Shown here: positions 60,505 to 64,000 of the stretch, piece after piece | Position numbering within the stretch: the stretch's first letter is position 1 | How the letters are laid out: every line of letters begins with the position of its first letter | Assembly (NCBI GenBank): GCA_905250025.1 | Contig: CAJNOJ010000257.1 | Span: forward strand, 1-64,000 | Length of the DNA: 64,000 bases | Direction: 5' to 3' | Source: Adineta ricciae | Taxonomy: Eukaryota; Rotifera; Eurotatoria; Adinetida; Adinetidae | Notes under the pieces: model-generated | Seen by the model: the letters and a program-made list of their open reading frames with translations, nothing else | The model's database searches: none | What the model was told of the DNA's origin: nothing | Translations under genes and position numbers: made by a program

Positions 60505-62085
60505 ATGCGCGCTGAGCTTCAAGTTATACAGCCTGGTCCACGATCAGTCACGCCGAATATAGATAAACCATGGACGCCAAATTCATCCAGCGATCTGCTT
60601 AACGACCGAGAGTCGAAACCGGATAAAGCAAAACGGTCGATAGGGGCTTGGTTAAAGTAATGACGCCTCTTACATTCATCTTTGCTTTGTACATTTATCA
60701 AATTTATTCTATAGGGAACATGCCTGTTGTTGCTGTATTGCCACAACGATCATCTTGCTTTTGTTGATTGCTGCATTGATCGTGGGTCTGGTCGTCGGAT
60801 TGAAGAAATCAGGTATTGATTGTTATCTGTCTTTTTTTGGCTCGAATTAGGTTAATGACAGAGAGTATGCTCTTTTACAAGAAAAATGAGAAACGAGAGG
60901 ATCGAAAACGCAGGTACTAGCCATTCTTTTATTTGTATACGAAGGAGGTATTGCGAGGAACTATCGATTTCTTATTCTGATAAGACAATTAGAATGTTGT
61001 AACCATTGCATTTTCTTTGGAAATAATCAACAAATTTTAATTCTAGATGACACTTCAGCAGCGACAGCAACAAGTATGTATATCGAATATTAAAATAAAA
61101 CAAGTTCTATGATGATAAAAATTGTCTTAGTTAATTACAATACTACAACAAGTACATCTACTACTTCCACGTCGGCCACCACAACAACAGTTACAACCAC
61201 CACCACTAGCACAGCTAGCACTTCGACAACATCAAGCACTTCAAGCACCTCAACTAGTACAACAACGACGTCGACAGCGACAACTACCACAGCTACTACG
61301 AATACTCTTTCCACTACTACGACCACTGCGACAACTTCTACAACAACATCCACAGCCACTACAACAACCACAAGTACCGCAACGACTACTTCAACTTCTG
61401 CGACGACCACATCAACTTCGGCTACAACAAGTACCGCCACAACAACGTCAACTTCCGCAACGACAAGTACTGCAACGACTACCACTAGTACCGCAACGAC
61501 AACCTCAACTTCGGCCACAACAACAACAACTACTACTACGAAACCTGGTAAGTTTTACTTTTAAATAGTTAGATATTTATCATCTTACCATATGTTTCCT
61601 TAGTTTGTACAACTCAAGTAACATTCGATGATATTTCTGGTCAATCATCATCATCTGGCACTGTTCCAAACGGGTATAAAAATCTTAACTGGGTCAATAC
61701 TGTGTACATAAATGCATCATCAGCACCAATAGGTGGCCTGCGATCTATAGTTCCTGCCTCATCCTACGTCGCTTACAATCCAGGAGGCAGTAATATAACA
61801 ATATCATCGGCTAATGGTTCAAGTTTTTCATTTGATTCCATCACTTGGACTTCTGCTTGGCGAAGTGGTCTCAATATATCGATCGCACTGTTCCGACTGG
61901 GTTCTTTCAGGTTGGGTACTTCCCGCACAGTCTTTGCAGCTAACTCAACCCTATTTCAATGTACTGTTTGTACAAATATAGACACGATTGTCTTGTCCGC
62001 GGGCAGTGGAACTCCATACTCTGGATTATCTCAAAATGGAACGGAAATGGTAATTGATAATCTATGTATTTCATTTGGATATTAA
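60505..62085 (+). CDS. Type II mucin-stalk protein, copy D2, with a lost splice acceptor
   Basis: Exons: 60505-60656, 60715-60812, (exon 3 near 60882-60914), 61047-61073, 61131-61547, 61604-62085. Exon lengths match D1. At exon 3 the D1 acceptor ACAG/GG reads ACAA/GA here. The nearest AG is one base downstream and would shift the frame into an immediate TGA. Exon 3 is 33 bases with phase 1 on both sides, so skipping it keeps the frame and removes only 11 residues next to the membrane helix. The stalk and globular domain are otherwise intact. Confidence 0.75.
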
Positions 62086-62449
62086 TGTTTACGATTTTAC
62101 CGAGTCATACTGATTTCCATATCAACAGTGTCTCCCATTGTAAAACTTGGATTTGACATTTCTTTTTTGTACGATATTTATAAGGCCGATTACTTTGACC
62201 TGTAGTTTGTATCATCGATCGATTTTTCAATTTCATTGTTAAAATAAATCTTACTTGATCTGTTCAAGTAAAGCAACTACGCAAAACATTTGTTCATATT
62301 CACTCTGACATGATGCTCTCATTTTTCTTATCAAAACAATTCAAAACTATACACGACGTAATCCAAGCTTTTATTCGTGGTAGTTAATATAATGGTTAAA
62401 AACAAAATGTAGTAAATGTCGATGTACTTTTTCGCATAGAAAATGACTT
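62086..62449. other. Convergent intergenic region
   Basis: Copy of 53120-53483; no gene seen. Confidence 0.5.
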
Positions 62450-62899
62450 TTAACTCGTCGTTTGACAACAGGGTGTATTGTTGAATTGATTTTGATAGGT
62501 CGAATTCACTGTTGCTAGTTTAGTCTTGCTTTCAAGTAAAGTAAAAATAAAGTATCCAATCGTGAGACCAAACACAAGTGCAAGAAAAACACCAGTTTCA
62601 TAAGTCATGACTAACAACATCATCCAATAAGCTAAAACAATTTGAACTCCATAGACTAATGATAGATAAACTTGATAAATTAATGGGGATGAATTCTTTT
62701 GTGATTTATTGACTAAAAAATGACGAATGAATGCTAATCCACCATTAAGTAAAGCCATGCAGAAAGTACCGATAATCATAAAAGCATATTTCGTGTGATT
62801 ATCAACATTCCAACCTTTGAATAAAAACACTATACAACGGTCGTCTCCAGTTGCAAACTGAAAACCATTTTGCATAACCATACACATTTTCATGTCCAT
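62450..62899 (-). CDS. Ctr-family copper transporter, copy D2
   Basis: Same length (149 residues) as the D1 copy. It keeps the MDMKMCMVM motif, the MLLVM pore motif and GLTIG. The frame is open further upstream to 63010 in this copy only, which is chance given the one-base difference in D1. Differences from D1 are few and mostly in the loop between helices 1 and 2 (NKSQKNSSPLIYQVYLS). Confidence 0.9.
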   Translation of the reverse strand: MDMKMCMVMQNGFQFATGDDRCIVFLFKGWNVDNHTKYAFMIIGTFCMALLNGGLAFIRHFLVNKSQKNSSPLIYQVYLSLVYGVQIVLAYWMMLLVMTYETGVFLALVFGLTIGYFIFTLLESKTKLATVNSTYQNQFNNTPCCQTTS

Positions 62900-63588
62900 T
62901 TTTGTCGAATCCTCAGGTATGTGAAACAATTCTTTCCGTTTCTGCTTTATATGCAACAACATGGGACTTTTATTTCCACCACATTTACTGCTGATAGGAT
63001 ATGCACACATGAGTCATTCACTATAATCACTATAAATGTCCTTTCGTTACATGTCCTTGGACTTTGTTTCGAGAGTAGGTACATATTTTTAAAAAATGCT
63101 CTGAAAGATAAAATAACGTTTTTCTTCTTTTCTCTTTCAAGATAAATATAACTTAAAGCTAAAACTTTATCTTTTGTTGATATATCATTGTTTTCAGGGG
63201 TAATAAGAACACGCAGTGATCTGATGTAATGATGCGCAAGATGAACAGTTCTCGATAGACATTAAAAATCCCTTTTAAATCATTTATATTGTTCGAAACT
63301 TTTTACAGATGTCCATTTATCTGTAGGATCCGAACGTTTGACTTGAATTGTCCAAATAGAATTGTGTTAGATAACCAAGGTTATTCGTTGACTCAAATTA
63401 TCATCGAATTCAGAAGTTTGATTCTTATTTCTATGCATTCTGATAAGATCTCTCCATTTTTCGTTTTAATCTTTTCCTCAAATCTTATGTAAATTATTCA
63501 CTACAAAGTCTGTTTTCCATTGAATCATCACTGTAAAGCGAAAGATATAACAGAATCATTTGAGACAACTTAATTGTTCGATTTCATA
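62900..63588. other. Intergenic, no gene seen
   Basis: Lies between the copper transporter start and the polyadenylation signal (AATAAA on the minus strand at 63589-63594) of the unknown minus-strand gene. Confidence 0.5.
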
Positions 63589-63699
63589 TTTATTAATGAT
63601 GATAATCTACGCTTACAAATTCACACTAGAGAGCTCTTCAAAAAATCTACACGATGAAACACAATGGGGAAAATAATCTCAGCCTGGATATTTTGTCTA

Positions 63700-64000
63700 T
63701 TAGATTGCCGTTAGTATGGTATGAACAATTTGCGGTGAGTTTCTTACTCGTTCGAAATAAGCGACTATACTTCTTGATGATGCTTCTCGATTCAATGCGC
63801 CCAGGAAATCTGCGCTATAAAAGAAATATTGTGATAAATTGAATAGAAATGGTACTAAATGTGGAGACCAGCGGATGGCAAAGTAGACAATAAATCGTCG
63901 TTTGAAATGATATTTTCTCACTATCACTTCTATTTGAGGAAGTTTATCATTATCGATCTTAAAGATTTTCTTTGTAACAAATGTATAAAATTTGAGTAAA
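63700..64000 (-). CDS. Terminal exon of an unrecognised gene, copy D2 (runs off the window)
   Basis: The minus-strand frame is open from the window end to a stop at 63700-63702 (HTILTAI, stop), with AATAAA at 63589-63594 downstream. It contains KYHFKRRFIVYF, WSPHLVPFLFN and ADFLGALNREASS. The part from 63700 to about 63922 is shared with 135-358. The part above 63922 is open (for example KIDNDKLPQIEVIV) but could also be intron, since CTCAAATAG/ and GATAG/ are acceptor-like. No family is recognised. Confidence 0.45.
   Translation of the reverse strand, partial: LLKFYTFVTKKIFKIDNDKLPQIEVIVRKYHFKRRFIVYFAIRWSPHLVPFLFNLSQYFFYSADFLGALNREASSRSIVAYFERVRNSPQIVHTILTAI

Overview
The window looks like a compact, AT-rich eukaryotic genome, most likely a bdelloid rotifer (inference). 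The reasons are: intron-rich genes with short GT-AG introns (mostly 50-95 nt); an ADP-ribosyltransferase-TPR protein and NHL/GEVED and PPC-like surface proteins of types common in bdelloids; a bacterial-type DnaQ exonuclease that carries a spliceosomal intron; and every gene being present as two collinear, slightly diverged copies.

The sequence is not a simple chromosome walk. Nine single N bases (2690, 18754, 19894, 27296, 30651, 32836, 39557, 44770, 54804) join pieces that are alternative copies of the same locus placed one after another. Blocks: 1-2689 (starts with a copy of the end of block D1); A1 2691-18753; A2 18755-30650 (second copy of 5633-18753); B1 30652-32835; B2/C1 32837-39556; C2 39558-44769 (continues B1); D1 44771-54803; D2 54805-64000 (second copy of 45805 onward). 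At three joins the flanking pieces overlap by exactly 221 bp, which fits an assembly graph whose two haplotype arms were written out in series. Real tandem duplication is less likely but not excluded.

Collapsed to one haplotype, the locus reads: NHL-repeat/GEVED protein (-), ADP-ribosyltransferase-TPR protein (-), DEDDh 3'-5' exonuclease (-), six-to-seven-TM protein of unknown family (-), nine-domain PPC-like surface protein (+), triple trypsin-like protein with two degenerate domains (-), Ly6/three-finger GPI protein (-), 26-exon MRP/ABCC transporter (-), type II mucin-stalk protein with a beta-sandwich ectodomain (+), Ctr copper transporter (-), and the last exon of an unrecognised gene (-). 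Most products are secreted, membrane or surface proteins. Only the ADP-ribosyltransferase and the exonuclease look intracellular.

The two copies allow exon models to be tested by conservation. They also expose allele-specific damage: a one-base frameshift in one protease copy, a lost splice acceptor in one mucin-stalk copy, homopolymer indels in the multi-TM gene, and small indels with terminal direct or inverted repeats. The most interesting biological items are the intron-bearing bacterial-type exonuclease and the nine-domain exon-per-domain PPC protein. I saw no CRISPR array, rRNA or tRNA gene, or complete transposon.
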